Of a stretch of DNA of 64,000 nt, positions 23,273 through 35,895 are shown one piece after another. The notes beneath the pieces were generated by a model. It made no database searches. It was not told where the DNA came from and saw nothing but the letters and a program-made list of their open reading frames with translations. Within the stretch, counting starts at the first letter, position 1. The number at the start of each line of letters is the position of its first letter. The position numbers and the translations under genes were made by a program. Source of the stretch: Apostichopus japonicus (taxonomy: Eukaryota > Echinodermata > Holothuroidea > Aspidochirotida > Stichopodidae); the NCBI RefSeq assembly GCF_037975245.1, contig NC_092580.1:9583001-9647000 (forward strand), given 5' to 3'.

Positions 23273-24073
23273 TACCAGTGGAATTTAACTCACGGGGTTC
23301 CTTATGCTATGCTAAGTCAAGAATGCCAAACGAAGAATCAATATGCATAAAAGAATAGAGCTTAGTAACCATGAGGAGGAGGCCATTTATAAAGGGTTCA
23401 AAGAATAGGAGTGTTTTATAACAATGTTTTCTTGGAATTTATGAAATCAGTGTATAGAGCTGAGGCGGACGGCGTTACCAGTCTGAAACACGTTTAGAAT
23501 TTAGAACATACCTCACTAAACTAAGACAGATCCTATTAGCGTTAAAATGGATAATTTATAGTGAGTTGTTTTGTGCAGCTTCATATACAGTTGGTAATGT
23601 TGGTCAAAACTGTTTGGTTTGAATATACAGACTAAGGACACATTTAAAGAGACAAATGGAGGATTTAACTGACATGTACAGTCCGAAAGGCAACTGTTCC
23701 AATGTGAGGAACTTGACGAGCGGCGGACTCTTGTAGCTAAACGTCTGGCTTAAAAGCACACCCCGGGAAATTCAGACAGATCCTGTTAGCGTTAATATTG
23801 GATATTCAATCCCGCCTAATGAGAAATCTTTAATATACGGGTCGCATTACTATGTACAGTACGTGTCGAAATTATTGTGTCTTGCAATGAGATGTGCCTT
23901 TTACAAGGACAACAATGCCCTTCCCTGCTCTCAGGAACTTGGGTTATCCTTCTCTGCAAATGTGTTCGGTGATCAGTCAGCTGTGACGTCAGACAATGTA
24001 CCGCTCCCCTCCCCACTCCCCCGCCCCATTTTGCTTGCTAAATAGACTATTCAAGAAGGAATAGCCTATAGAG
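23273..24073. other. Intronic unique sequence, nothing recognised
   Basis: Lies in the intron of the minus-strand NTR gene. No repeat or exon could be supported. Confidence 0.5.
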
Positions 24074-24140
24074 CAGGAGTTCCCTAACTGGGGTGCATGA
24101 AACCCCAGGGGTGCGTGAGTCCATCCCAGGGGGGTCGTGG
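24074..24140. mobile_element. Solitary hAT-like transposon end
   Basis: CAGGAGTTCCCTAACTGGGG, then TGCATGAAACCCCAGGGGTG, resembles hAT (Charlie-type) termini of the form CAGGGGTTCCCAACCTGGGG. No inverted partner was found nearby, so it is probably a remnant. Confidence 0.45.
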
Positions 24141-24314
24141 GGGGATAAAGTTTGGGATAGGAAAGAGTATCGAGAAGGAACGGAGCTGAGTCCCTATGAT
24201 AGGATGAACAGGCTGTTAAGAATCGTAGGCGTACAACTTAACGGCCACTCGGTCTCAGAAACTATTCAGTTTCGAAATCAATCTAAATCCCCCGAAATGA
24301 AATGGTGTATCGTA

Positions 24315-25062
24315 TATGGCAAGCCAAACGCCCAAAAGTTAGATATTCCAGATTTTTCGGTCGAAAAAAAAAACAGGGTTATCAACCGATAAAACTGGAC
24401 TATCTACTGATAATCCAGATTTACCAACCCAAAATCCAGATTTTCAACGATAAACCTGGAATATCGCCGATAATCTTAGAATATTGAAGAAAAAACTTGC
24501 ATTATTGTTCGAAAACCTGGATTATCGCCGGGAAATCGAGGTTTAGGGGTTGAAACTCCAGGTTTAACACAGATAAACCTGGATAACCAATTGAAAAAAA
24601 ACTGGATTATCGTTTGATAAACCTGGATTATCCTTCGATTAATTTGGATTTTTGAGTTGTAAACTTGGATTTTCGACCGATAATTCAAGCTTATCGACGA
24701 TATACTTGGAGTTTTTTTTATTATTATTCCAGGTTTATCGGTTAAAAACTGATAATCCAAGTTTCTCTTGAAATTCCTGCTTTTTCGACCGATAATTTGA
24801 GCTTTTTCGCTAAAAATCTTGGATTTTACGACCGATATTCCAGTTTTTTTTACGATAGTCTCCTTTTCGACCAGCAATCTTAGATTTTCCATCAATAATG
24901 CAAGTTTATCGGCAATATTCCAGGTTTTTCAAGCAATAATTCAAGTTTATCGAGTGAAAAATTTGGATAATCGCGGTCGATATTCTAGGTTTATCGATCG
25001 ATAATCCTGGATTTTCGACCGATGGTTATTCGAATAACCAGGGCATTTGGCTTAATGCCATA
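24315..25062. mobile_element. MITE-like element with TIRs and a palindromic-repeat core
   Basis: The left end TATGGCAAGCCAAACGCCC is mirrored at the right by GGGCATTTGGC TTAATGCCATA (reverse complement TATGGCATTAAGCCAAATGC). The 680-bp core is a degenerate array of words such as CCTGGATTATCG and CGATAATCCAGG, which are reverse complements of each other at a period near 30 bases. TA lies at both extreme ends, compatible with a TA target duplication, which cannot be proven here. It lies in the intron of the minus-strand NTR gene. No transposase is present. ORFs inside are repeat artefacts. Confidence 0.7.
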
Positions 25063-26047
25063 CCCGTATGCATATCCATATGTATTGTTGAACATTTGGA
25101 CAAACCCAACCATTCAGTTACAACCCTATTCTAGCTGCATGGCAACTTCCCTTCAGCAAAACAAACAATATGATATTTATGTATGTATTTGAGATGTATT
25201 TAAAACAAACGACGGATACGAACTTAACATACGTAAGAAAAAACCACAGATGATTCAAAGATGGGCGATGATTGGGCTTCTTCGATAGCATATGCACTTT
25301 TGATGGTGTTTTGTATGACAATCTTATCGCTTAAATGTTCCTGATACCGTGAACATCTGCTACCAATGGGTCGTTAACTTTTGACGGGGCTGTTTGTAGC
25401 GGAAGTAAGAAACTATCTCGTTGGTGAGCAGCTGTACTTCGGACATTATAAGCTGATAAGTAAAGCAATGCACCTTAGATAGGTAATTTGCCATGTTCAT
25501 ATTACACCATCGCAACGAATTGAAACATAGCTCCCCGATAAACACTGTAAACAATAGAATATCGATATGACCAATGATAAATAAATAAATAAAATAAGGA
25601 CGAGCCGGTTTAAAAGAGCGGCGAAAAGCAGACACTGAACCTTGAATATCACAGAACTACCAACTCATTCATCTCCTATCCCCCCACCCCCCCCCCCCCC
25701 CCAAATGGAACCTACACATTTGATGCGGCCTACAAGCAAATTGGTAACGCCACTGTCGCGCCCTTCACTGAAAATACAGCACTGTTTCCTTGAGTTGTTT
25801 CACTATAGGGATTCGATAAAACGTGACGCATGGCTGACGCAGTTCTCCTTCCCCGTACCACGTGCCTCCTCCATTAATGCTGCCTTTCCACGTGCCTGTA
25901 TCTACCGCAAACTTCATGTTATCTTCATTGACAACATTTGTCGTATTTAAAGGGGACACAAACCAAATCATCATCTTTAACTTGAATGACAGAGATAGTT
26001 GTGAACTACAAGTCCCCGGCCAAACCGCTAAGAAGAATCTTGGTACC
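25063..26047. other. Intronic sequence, no exon confirmed
   Basis: It contains a C15 run at 25688-25702 and a short minus-strand open stretch (25765-25974) without good splice sites. Nothing else was recognised. Confidence 0.5.
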
Positions 26048-26525
26048 GTTTAAAGGTCTTGTCTGATGTGTGATTGCCATTTCATGTAAATCTGAAACGT
26101 TATAATGCCTCTACTAGAATGGAAACGTTTAAAGGTCTTGTCTGATGTGTGATTGCCATTTCATGTAAATCTGAAGTGTTATAATGCCTCTACTAGAATG
26201 GAAACGTTTAAAGGTCTTGTCTGATGTGTGATTGCCATTTCATGAAAATCTGAAATGTTATAATGCCTCTACTAGAATGGAAACGTTTAAAGGTCTTGTC
26301 TGATGTGTGATTGCCATTTCATGAAAATCTGAAATGTTATAATGCCTCTACTAGAATGGAAACGTTTAAAGGTCTTGTCTGATGTGTGATTGCCATTTCA
26401 TGTAAATCTGAAACGTTATAATGCCTCTACTAGAATGGAAACGTTTAAAGGTCTTGTCTGATGTGTGATTGCCATTTCATGTAAATCTGAAACGTTATAA
26501 TGCCTCTACTAGAATGGAAACGTTT
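26048..26525 (+). repeat. 79-bp tandem repeat, 6 copies
   Basis: Copies start at 26048, 26127, 26206, 26285, 26364 and 26443 (GTTTAAAGGTCTTGTCTGAT). They differ at only a few sites (TGTAAATC versus TGAAAATC; AAACG, AAATG, AAGTG), so the array is recent. It lies in the NTR gene intron. Confidence 0.97.
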
Positions 26526-27227
26526 CCTTTCTCTTTCGTTTCTTTAATCTTCAACGTATAATGTTAACGGTGTCAGCAACCAATCTCGTGTTAAAGAGGT
26601 TCAATATTTTTTACATTTATCATTTCCATCTTTATTACGGAAAAAAAAGGATGTAATATTTCAAAAAGAGAGAAAAACACCGAAACAGTAACAATGGTTG
26701 AAGCACGTGTGGCTCCATGATGTCATATTTAGACGTGATCAAGTCCTCAGTCCTGTATGAAAATGCATTAAATATGTGATATCTCGCATGGAACAAGATA
26801 ATTCTGATCTATTTAAACAAGTTGTTCCTGACAGATATCACATTGTCGCTAATCATTGTTTGGTTTTATCTTTAAGTAATAACATGCGAACATGTTTGCA
26901 GAGTCGATCTTTAACGATGATAACGACTGAAGTAAAAAAATATATGTATTCTACAGAGAAAAACTTGAAGCAGGTATAAACGCATGTTATCACTATAATA
27001 AATATCGTGACTTTTGGTATTTGTGAATCGTTTTCACCCTTATAACATTTCGTACAATGCTTAATGTTCGTCGACGCGGTTTGCCATTCCCCAAGTTCCG
27101 TATGCAAGTAACATATGCTATTCAGATAAGTATGAGGTGGGCAAACACTAGATTTTTCCGAGGCACGTCAACTCAATATTTGATTCTTTCCTTGATACGT
27201 CTGGACACATTAGTCCAATGAACTTAC
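26526..27227. other. Intronic sequence, no exon confirmed
   Basis: A plus-strand open stretch at 26776-26979 ends next to CAG|GTATAA but lacks a convincing acceptor and lies opposite the NTR gene. It is not called. Confidence 0.4.
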
Positions 27228-27419
27228 CTTGGAAAAGATGACTTCCTTTTGATAGACCGGGTTTACCACATTTATCGATTCCCGTCGTCAATACGATGAT
27301 AGCGCCCTCCTCTTCTTCCTCCATGCCGTGGTAGATCTCGTCCACAAAGACAACATAGTTTTGTGTGAATGTGCCTTCGTCTTCCACAATTTGAACACTA
27401 ACGATATCACCTTTGTAAG
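27228..27419 (-). CDS. Internal exon of an NTR (TIMP/netrin-like) domain protein
   Basis: The exon is 192 bases, phase 1 at both ends, bounded by a good acceptor (pyrimidine-rich, ending CCCTGTAACAG) and a consensus donor (CAAG|GTAAGT). It encodes YKGDIVSVQIVEDEGTFTQN, then YVVFVDEIYHG, an EEEEE loop, and KCGKPGLSKGSHLFQ. This pattern of two beta strands, a V[F/D]EIYxG strand and C-G-x-x-L-x-x-G-x-x-[Y/H]-L is the NTR fold before its second Cys block. The downstream partner is exon 22361-22578, which fits in phase. Symmetrical 1-1 phase is common for exons of extracellular modules. The N-terminal part of the domain, normally with a C-x-C motif, must lie upstream (higher coordinates) and was not found up to the points examined. 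Confidence 0.65.
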
Positions 27420-28092
27420 CTGTTACAGGGAAGTTGAAACAAATACAGCATGAAATCATTGATCATTGAGAATATTACTTATTATTTCTTTTTCATGTGA
27501 GGGGGGGGGGGGGCAGTATCTCCTGCAGGCTGCCGGAGAGTTGATCACCGCACACGCAATTCCGGGCCCCAGAACAATAATGCTCACAAAAACCTCTTCC
27601 ATTCAACAGCATCTAACTATTTTCAACCTATGGCGATCGTTCGTGGGTAGGGTTTAGAATAAGGTATATTGAATGAGTGAGAATGTGAGACATTATGACA
27701 TATCCCATTTATTACATTATTCATGTATGACAGTGATACATAATCCTATGATGGCATATACATCACTCATACACATCTTCACAGATATTGAACGGTATTT
27801 TATTTTGGCTTCCAGTTCTACCGTGTGCCGTTGTAACTCACGTAGGTATACTTTGTAGCCACGTGCAAACACTTTGCTAGTATAGAGAAGTATTTCCAGA
27901 TTGGTTTGTGAGAAAACAAGGTAGTAACTTTTGTATTTAAGTGTTCTGTTTTATCAAAGTCAAATTGTCCACGTATACAGGTCACTTACGGGGATTAGCT
28001 ATGCAGACACCCGGAACATGAGATTAACGGAATGTGTTCCTGCTGACAGAATGCAATGATCAGTTCTGTAATAGGCTAAGCTACGGAATACT
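27420..28092. other. Probable intron upstream of the NTR exon
   Basis: It contains a G13 run near 27501 and no exon that could be supported. Confidence 0.4.
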
Positions 28093-28985
28093 AAGTAAGT
28101 AAGTATAACTTTATTATATCCCAGAGGGAAATTGCATGCTCGCATAATAGTTCATATTTAAAAGAGTAAGAATACAACATGTAAAAGGATAAACTTACAA
28201 GTAGAATAAAGGAAAGTTCAGAAATAAAAGTTAACAAGTAAGAAAGTTAAAATTGTCAAACATGAAAATGCACAGCCCCAAGCCAAAACAGCTATATACA
28301 AGAATATAAAGAGCTTAACGAATGAACAGGTTGTTATAAAGCGTAATGCACTGTGGAATAAAAATGACTTGTGTCTGTTAGTGGCAGCATACGGGAGTCT
28401 CATCCGTCAACTACGAGTAATTACTACCCCGGCAAGATCTGCATATAGGGGATGGGTATTGTCGGCAAGTACTGCATTAAGTTTAACTTGAAGAAGACTT
28501 TGGTAGGATGAGTCAACCGTTGGCTGATTTTCTCCTAAAATACGACTAGCTTTTTTAATAATTGTGTAAATACGTTTTTTTTATCTTCGCAGCCCATGTT
28601 CCCACCCTAGCAAAGAATGCAATATAACCACACACTACTAATGACAGAATTATAAAACATAGTAAGCATGCGAAAGTCAATATTAAACTTATTTAGTTTG
28701 CGAAAGCAATACATTCTCGGATTGATCTTTTTAACTAAGTAATCAACGTGATCATGCCAGGCTAGTTTATCATCCATAACAATACCCAAATACTTGTAAG
28801 TTGATACACGTTCAACGACACTGTCTTTGATAATGACCTCATTCGGCCCCAGATTATATTCCTGAAATCAATTGTCATCTCTTTTGCTTTGTTCACGTCG
28901 AGTTCTAGAAAATTGTCATCGCAATACTGTACAAAACGATTTATTTGGTTTAAGTAAATATCCTCGTTATCCTCTACTAACAATA
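28093..28985 (-). pseudogene. 5'-truncated LINE, related to the element at 1-3161
   Basis: On the minus strand the order is NRFVQYCDDNFLELDVNKAK, EMTIDFR, a frameshift near 28860, YLGIVMDDKLAWHDHVDYLV, INPRMYCFRKLNKFN, RMLTMFYNSVIS, and, after more disruption, RMRLPYAATNRHKSF. Each block has its counterpart in the intact LINE at the window start (EMVIDFRK, YLGVVLDNSLSWHSHV, RILTMFYTSTI, RMRLPTGKTNRH). The 3' end has AATAAAG followed by an ACTT-type tetranucleotide tail (28093-28110 on the plus strand as AAGTAAGTAAGT). At least two frameshifts make it dead. Confidence 0.88.
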
Positions 28986-30360
28986 TCGTAAGACGATTGG
29001 AGTCAATGTACGTACAAAAACAATAAAGTAAGTCTATAAGTGATTAATAACATCGACAATGTTTGTCTATTACTTTCCAAGTATATAGATGCATATAGAT
29101 GTTCATTCACACAGGAAATACTGCGTCACGTGGACAGTTATCCAAAGTGACCTGTTTAAGTCTTTTATCACACACAAACAATTTCTGTCGAATATAACTA
29201 TTCTGAACTGGCAGAATATATAACCTGGGCTGCATGAATAGAGAAACACATATTTTTTAAGAATATTGGTTTTGTCAGTCTGAACTGGCATTCGCGATCA
29301 ACGTTTCCACTCTACCCCACTCTACCATGCACCAAAATGATATTCTTTACATCAATTTTTTATATTCGTGTCGGATTGTGAAGAAAAGAATTCAGCCAAT
29401 TCCATTAAACAGTCCATAGGTTTCATAATATACACGTCATTTCAAATTTGGGGGTCAAAGTCGAATTTTTGTAGGTCTCCTTTTTATGCAAGTGATTAAA
29501 ACTAGTATATGGCAAATGTCCAAGCAACGATAACGTGAGCACTGAATCCAAATCAATATAACAACTGTCTCAAAAACCTTCACGGAAAGTTTCGTTTGAA
29601 CATATGCAATTTTATTTGATAAAGCTGCAAGGAACGGAAAATGCTCTTTTCCGTCAATAAGAAGTTATCTCTTGTATAGTTTAATTAAGGGAGACTTTGT
29701 GTTGAAGTTTAGTATTGTTATGTTATAGTTCAAGGGAAAAACCAAAAAATCGAGTGCTAAACTTGTTTTTTATCAGCAACTCAGGTTTTCAAACTGTCAC
29801 CTATAAAATATGTTAAGCTGTGGTATGTTCCTTCAAGGCCGACAGATATGAGGACGTCGGCTACTCAGTGACAGGACCAAATGTTATCGTTAGTCTATCA
29901 TTTCTAATAACTCAACCCAAACATTTATTCTTGATATATTTGTAATGTCTTGTAAAAATGTCTATTGAGGCCATATATTATGTCTATATATATTTTCCCC
30001 ATTGGGTTTGTATTGCCTAATGGTCGTCGTGTGTTAGAATATATAGATCCGTCGGTTTACTTGACGACCGTCACTTGCTTAATAGGGTCTCACAAATTAA
30101 AAGTGTTAGAGAAATTAAATTTGGACTGATAGCAGTGGTTTTCATTTTCTACAACATATCAACTTTAATTTTGCTCTTTAATACATCCTTTAATACACTG
30201 CTGGCTTTTACTGACGATGAAAACAACATAAGCTTTTCCACATAATGCCAGGCATTTTATCGAAAAGCAGTTTACGAGATTGTTTATGTGTTAATACAGG
30301 CAATGTTAAGAGTAGAAACTTAATTAAATTAAGGAAACTTTATTTTAGACCGTCATTGTC
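28986..30360. other. AT-rich sequence, nothing recognised
   Basis: No ORF with family similarity or exon signals was found. Confidence 0.45.
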
Positions 30361-30363
30361 AGC

Positions 30364-30455
30364 TAACATCCCCTACCTCACCCCTACCTCACCCCCTACC
30401 TCATCCCCTACCTCATCCGCCTACCCATCCCCTACCTCATCCCCTACCTCATCTC
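30364..30455 (+). repeat. CCTACCTCAT-type minisatellite
   Basis: About seven irregular copies of CCCTACCTCATC and shorter variants. The ORF across it is a repeat artefact. Confidence 0.9.
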
Positions 30456-32461
30456 CATTATGGAAGGTCAATTATTATGTATATAATAGCGTAAATCTCA
30501 ATTGTTGAGGAATAGATATCCAAATATAACCAATATGCATTGTGTTGTGATTGTCCCGCATGACATAACAGGTACTAATACATAACATCCTCTTTCTTCT
30601 GATGTTGAAAATGTTTCTTGGTTAACTTTGGTAGGACTAAGCAGTCTTCTTAATTTTGACCCTTCATATTAAATGAAACGAGGTTGAACCAATGCGGGTA
30701 AACCAAGATACCAACTTATGCTGCCAGGCCACTTACTATTTATCTGGCGGTACACAGAGAAAGAAAGTAGGCCATTCGACATTATATGGTCTGCCCAAGC
30801 TGTTAAAGTATTTGTGCACCCTACCCGGTATATATGTCTCCCTGCTATTCACCAAATAATAAAATGACATTGATAACTGGACGCCTTGGACCCGGTTCTC
30901 GGACTCGGCTCGGACTCAAGGAAAAGGGAACTCTGACTTTATTCGCATTCAGCTCGGAATCGGGGAATGTGGACCCACTACAGCCCTGGCATTTAAAAAT
31001 ACAAATACAAAACACCATTGAATCCTTTTTTTTAAGGGATTGTTACACTAAATCACGTTGCAATACGCATGCGTGACCAAGTACAGCAGTTCTGAGCAAC
31101 CTGGATTTGGTCATTTTTGGTTTGCCGAAAGGGAAATTTATGGAGTCACTCTAACCGACCTTGCAATATTGTGAGGGAAAACGCATATTTCAAAGTCGGC
31201 AATGGCTATAACGCGAAGTCAGTAATTACTATAACGGTTAGATTTGTCCAACACGGCAGCATACAGAAACGTTGTACTCAAAGCCGAAGCCAAAGTGACT
31301 TAATCAGGTCACACATCCGGAGTCTATGCGTGCTAAGTTCTACAATACCGAACTCATCACCTATCTGGGAAGCTTTACATAATGTAGTTTGGATTCTACA
31401 CTAAGCGATACGCCAGTCCATTAACGATGCTGTCCGTTAGCCCGACTAGTAGTCTAATGAAACCCTTTTTGTGCATTTTAAATACCAATGTGGACAGATC
31501 AATGGAGGATGAAATGCTTAGAAATTAATGCATTCCAGCTATACTGTACAAGCAAATTAATATTCATTGGATACAAAATATTGGCACTTGTCTTAGTAGC
31601 TTGATAATTTGCAAACTTACTTTGTTAATACCCAGTAACATTTGTGCAATTGGCGACCACTGACACAAGTAGGTGCTTATCATGTCTCTCTGTGTCATGT
31701 ATTACCATTATAATACTCGATCATGGTTTCAGCTATCTTTAATGAGGGCGTGCACAGCTGGGTAATGAACCGAACAAACAGTCAAAAGTGAGCAGAATTG
31801 ATAATCCAGGTTTTCCGTCAATTAAGTAGTCTTTATCAACCTGGAAGTTGGAGCGCACTGCTTGACACGTGGTAGACTGGAAATGTGCAATTGATTGGTT
31901 ATCTTGTCAATAACCAATATTGGGAATCGGTCAGCCCCAAGTATAGACAAGATCAAACAATAGCCGTACTACAGAACAACATTTGATAATATGTTTAATC
32001 CCCCTATAATTATGTTCTCATTAGGTTATCAATTATGAGACCGTAAGGAGGAAGGATTTGCAATATCTTCAGATTTGTATATGAATTCGATTAGATATCA
32101 GATCAATTTTCAAGTGATAAACCCTCAGATTGTACAATGCTAACCAAAATCTGACAGCAAATTTTTCTCACTTTCTAGTCTTTACCTAGTGTTTACCTGA
32201 AACTTTCTATTTCTCGTTGATATTAAATGCCGAAAGTTTCAAATTAATTGTCTTTTCTAGGAAGCTTGAAATGCCGAAGACGTAGGGGTGGGGTGTGGAC
32301 GTCAAGTCTAAAGTAAAGAACACAAAGAAATAACTTCTATTAGTCCACTCTTACAACCTCGTGGCCAAAACCTTAAGAGGTCAGCCTTTAAATTAAACTA
32401 GAATGACCAAGTGTGTTTGTCAAGAAGTTGAATATATCACGGGAAGTTAGTGTTCTCAAAT
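30456..32461. other. Unique sequence, nothing recognised
   Basis: Open stretches at 30834-31076 and 31117-31404 show no family motif. At 31798-31850 a pair of inverted words (ATAATCCAGG and CAACCTGGA) resembles the core words of the element at 24315, but no array is present. Confidence 0.4.
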
Positions 32462-32521
32462 AAGGGGTGGGGGAGTGGGGGAGTGGGGAGTGGGGGAGTG
32501 GGGGAGTGGGGAGTGGGGCGG
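32462..32521 (+). repeat. G-rich GGGGGAGT minisatellite
   Basis: Repeated GGGGGAGTG and GGGGAGTG units. The run could form G-quadruplexes. Confidence 0.9.
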
Positions 32522-34610
32522 GGTTATCATCATTGTCATTAATGAGCATGTAACGTTTCCTCCAGTCATTCCCTGAGAACAAGTCTGTGATAAGGTGCGT
32601 TAGGATTATGACTATAGAAGACCATGTCATCGATATCAGTGGAAACAAGTCGAGTTCGACTTGCCCATTTATAGCCAATAGGAAACTAAACATCATCGTA
32701 TCTTATGACATGTAGCACAGTAACCTCAAACGGAAGGATTTCGAATATGTTTTGAAATAAAACAAAAACAAATTACGAATGCTTGGTTCATATTTTGTCA
32801 CGGATGACCTTTGATCACATATCACTTAAGACTGACTGACACGGCCCTTAATCGAAGTTGCAGGGGGCTTTGAGAAGGGACTGTTGTGTGTGTGGGAGGG
32901 GGGAGGGTGGTAAACAAGGTGATGAGGTACGCGACACGCTGTCAAATGTGTGCTTAGCGCAGCCAATCTTGGTCACTGTCAGAAAAAGCAAGAAAGGCGG
33001 TTGGTTGATTCACACTCTTTTGTCTGTTATTTTAGAACAGGATCATGTCGAAGTAGAGTCTGTAATTATATTAAACTATCGCTGAACGAAGACGTCCTTA
33101 TCATTACCTCAGTATCGAATGGCTGTAGTTACGCCCGACTTTATACCGTGAATCACTGGCAGTGATTACTGTGTAGTGTTGACGTCCATGTACTATTTAA
33201 TACACACGACGAACGACGATATCTCTAGTAGTAAGTGGAGACATTCAATCACCAAACGAGGCAGTCCTATTTCTTCAACGTTGTAGGCATTGGCATGACT
33301 TCTTTGAATTGGGGGGGGGGGGGGAAATAGGGGGTCGAGGATTTCAAGAGGCTTGATGTATTGTTATCATATACCCAACAAACAGGTGCGGGAAGGAGTA
33401 TTGGGGGACTGGATGATGTTCATCACGAGGTAATATTGAACCAATCAGCGATCATTTGCCCAATCAAATGTGCACCCGCCAAGCTTTGCAGCTTATCGTC
33501 GAGTTTTTTTTCTTTTGAGGGAAAGCGGCTCTGGGCAAAGAGTGGAATCAACCAGACTCGTAATTAGTGTTTTGGCCAATATTAATTCAATTATTGTTTA
33601 CAATCGGTATCTTGAAGTAATTTAAAGCGCTGTGATTGAACATTCTTTGTGAGACGGAGAGAATAAATCATCTTGAAATCAACATAACTTTGTCATCGTT
33701 TCTTTGAGTGTACAATCAAATCATCCAAGGATCTATGGAAACGAAAGTGCAATTCGCCAATTCAGTGTAAAGCAGAAAATATTGTCAAATAATATACACT
33801 CAGGTTTTCATAAATATTGGAATACCCCATATATCACTGTGGGAAACTCAACATTAGCACTGGACCAGGCATCCTGTTTTAAACGCAGAACTAACCATAT
33901 TTACCGGATGTTCCCATAAAATTTCAAAGGGATTACTTCAAACTTACAGCAGATTGTAATGAAGCAGAAAATCTATTTTTGTTTTACTTTGTACGATTCT
34001 AAGTTTTTAATCGAGGTCGTGCTAACAAAAACCGAAATGGGTCATGTTGTTATAGCAATGTTCCATTTACTAAAACTACCTGCAGGCCTTCTTAGTAACT
34101 ACTGTACATCAAATCCATGACAAACGATACCATGTGAATTCGAAGTGACCGTGACACCTTCGCTCCATTCATTTGAAACCCCTTGGTCTTTGTTCTGGTT
34201 AGGAATTACAAATTTGCGCAGTGCCTTGACTATAAATGTTGGTGTATATACGCAATACTGCCCCTTCCCCAATTATGTCAAGCTCATGTAAGCCTATGTA
34301 CATGATTTCGAATGACGTATCACGTACAAGAAATAATAACAGCCTGCAGCTTTAGGAGGGAAGTATCATGCATCATTTGGAAGCATAGCATGTTGATGTT
34401 TTGAAGGTTAAGCATGTTTCATTCGAAAATATGTAGAAAATATAGAAGTGTGCATGTTGTCATCTGTATATGGGGATTGTCCAATCCAAACGTTCAGCAT
34501 TTTACGAACGTAACGACCTGCCCTCAAATAAGAAATATGTATAGGAATACCATCATTTGTGGAAAACATGAGGTGAAAATTGTTCTTCTCTTACACCAAT
34601 CAGTATAAGC
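32522..34610. other. Unique sequence, no exon confirmed
   Basis: The minus-strand stretch 32522-32696 is open and hydrophobic but lacks splice or start support. A G12 run lies at 33309-33323. Nothing else was recognised. Confidence 0.4.
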
Positions 34611-34747
34611 CAGGGGCGTATCCAGGATTTTCCAATAGGGGGGGGCGCCAGGCATGAATGATCGCCGTCCTGGGGGATGGGTCTAAGGGAAGGGGTGTAC
34701 AATTTTTGCTTTCAAAGAAGGGCTGAAATGCAAAATGGTGTCATATG

Positions 34748-35594
34748 CATAGGCGGCGATCCGTACTTCCGAGTGGGGGGGGGGGGGATATGACCTTGTT
34801 GACTATCTAAGCGTAGCGCCACCATAAGTTGGCGCGAAGCGTACAAGAAAATTTTGGGATTAACAAACCCTCTAGATGGCCGGAAACGGCACTTCCCGAG
34901 GTTTCCAAGCGGCATATACCCAACTTTAAAATAGGGATGTCATGTCCGAAATATCTCATAATCAGGATCCAAAATACTGTTTTTTTTAATTTTGGGTGTT
35001 ATTTTGGGAAAATTGCCCCTGTCAATCTTGTTTCAGGCGCAACGTTAGAATGTTCGAGAGCTCTGTTATATTATTCGATGAAGAAAATGGCCTCATGCAG
35101 GCTATTATAGGCCTATACACATGCAATACACAATTACACATAGTTACATTCCTAGGTACCGATTGCTAGGGCATCCAGGTGAAACGTGTATTAAGCATTA
35201 CCCTGGTTACATGAGATTCTCAGCTGTTCGAGGGAACATGTACGTGTGTAGGCCTACTATAGGGCCTATATGAATACTATGAGGGTGCATATATGTACTA
35301 TATCAATACCGTGGGCGCAATAATACATTTTGTTGTTATAGGGCCAATGAAGCCTACAGTCAACTATTTTTGCTTTATAAAGACGCTTTATTTGAAAAGA
35401 TCGCACTGCGTTTATGGTAGGCGAGAAATGAAGCTAAAAAAGAGCCGTACATTAACGAAGATGCATAAATGTAGGCATGAAAATATTCTTATCCCTGGCA
35501 TTTGGTGGGGGGGGGGGGATATGGTGCATTACATCCCCTCCACCCATTTTCATGGGGGGATATATCCCCCCTCCACCCTGGATCGCCGCCCATG
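34748..35594. mobile_element. Nested hAT-like element with 8-bp TSD
   Basis: The ends CATAGGCGGCGATCC and GGATCGCCGCCCATG are TIRs with one mismatch. Flanks GTCATATG and GCCATATG (34740-34747, 35595-35602) are an 8-bp TSD with one change, and copy 2 of the host element shows the empty site GCCATATG. Related fragments lie at 40827-41110 and 41885-42054. A subterminal motif GCCACCATAAGTTGGCGCG and ACAAGAAAATTTT is shared with both. Confidence 0.88.
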
Positions 35595-35847
35595 GCCATA
35601 TGTGATCCATTTTTCGACCTTAATAATAAGCAACATTTCCAGTAAATATGGACACAAAATGCACAATTTAGTATGGCTGGCATGTCATTTTAGTGTTTAT
35701 AGTGATAATACAAACACAATTACCATCTATGTTTCTAAAACTATTATGCCACCGAACTTCGCCAGAACCTTTTTTTGGCAAACAAAAAATAAAGCATACG
35801 GGAGGGGGGGGGGTTAAGCGATCACCGACATCTCACATAAAGGTCAT

Positions 35848-35895
35848 CAATTTTTTTTTTTTTTTTTTTTTTTTTGCTAAACTTTTTTTTTTTTG
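35848..35895 (+). repeat. Poly-T tracts inside the hAT-like element
   Basis: T runs of about 26 and 13 bases lie in copy 1, while copy 2 has much shorter ones. They are repeat-length differences and not a functional tail. Confidence 0.7.

Noticed and set aside
25765-25974. Minus-strand open segment inside the NTR intron as an extra exon
   Set aside because: The flanking exons already join in phase and restore the NTR pattern; splice sites here are poor.
27466-28090. Upstream NTR exon near 27.8-28.0 kb (donor-like CCCC|GTAAGT and TAC|GTGAGT on the minus strand)
   Set aside because: The first has an in-frame stop without an acceptor after it; the second lacks the expected cysteines.
32388-32696. 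102-codon minus-strand ORF with a hydrophobic start
   Set aside because: Its C-terminal third translates the G-rich minisatellite; no family match and no acceptor or signal-peptide support.
35293-35817. 174-codon plus-strand ORF
   Set aside because: It spans the nested element's right end and host-element sequence, so the reading frame is chimeric.
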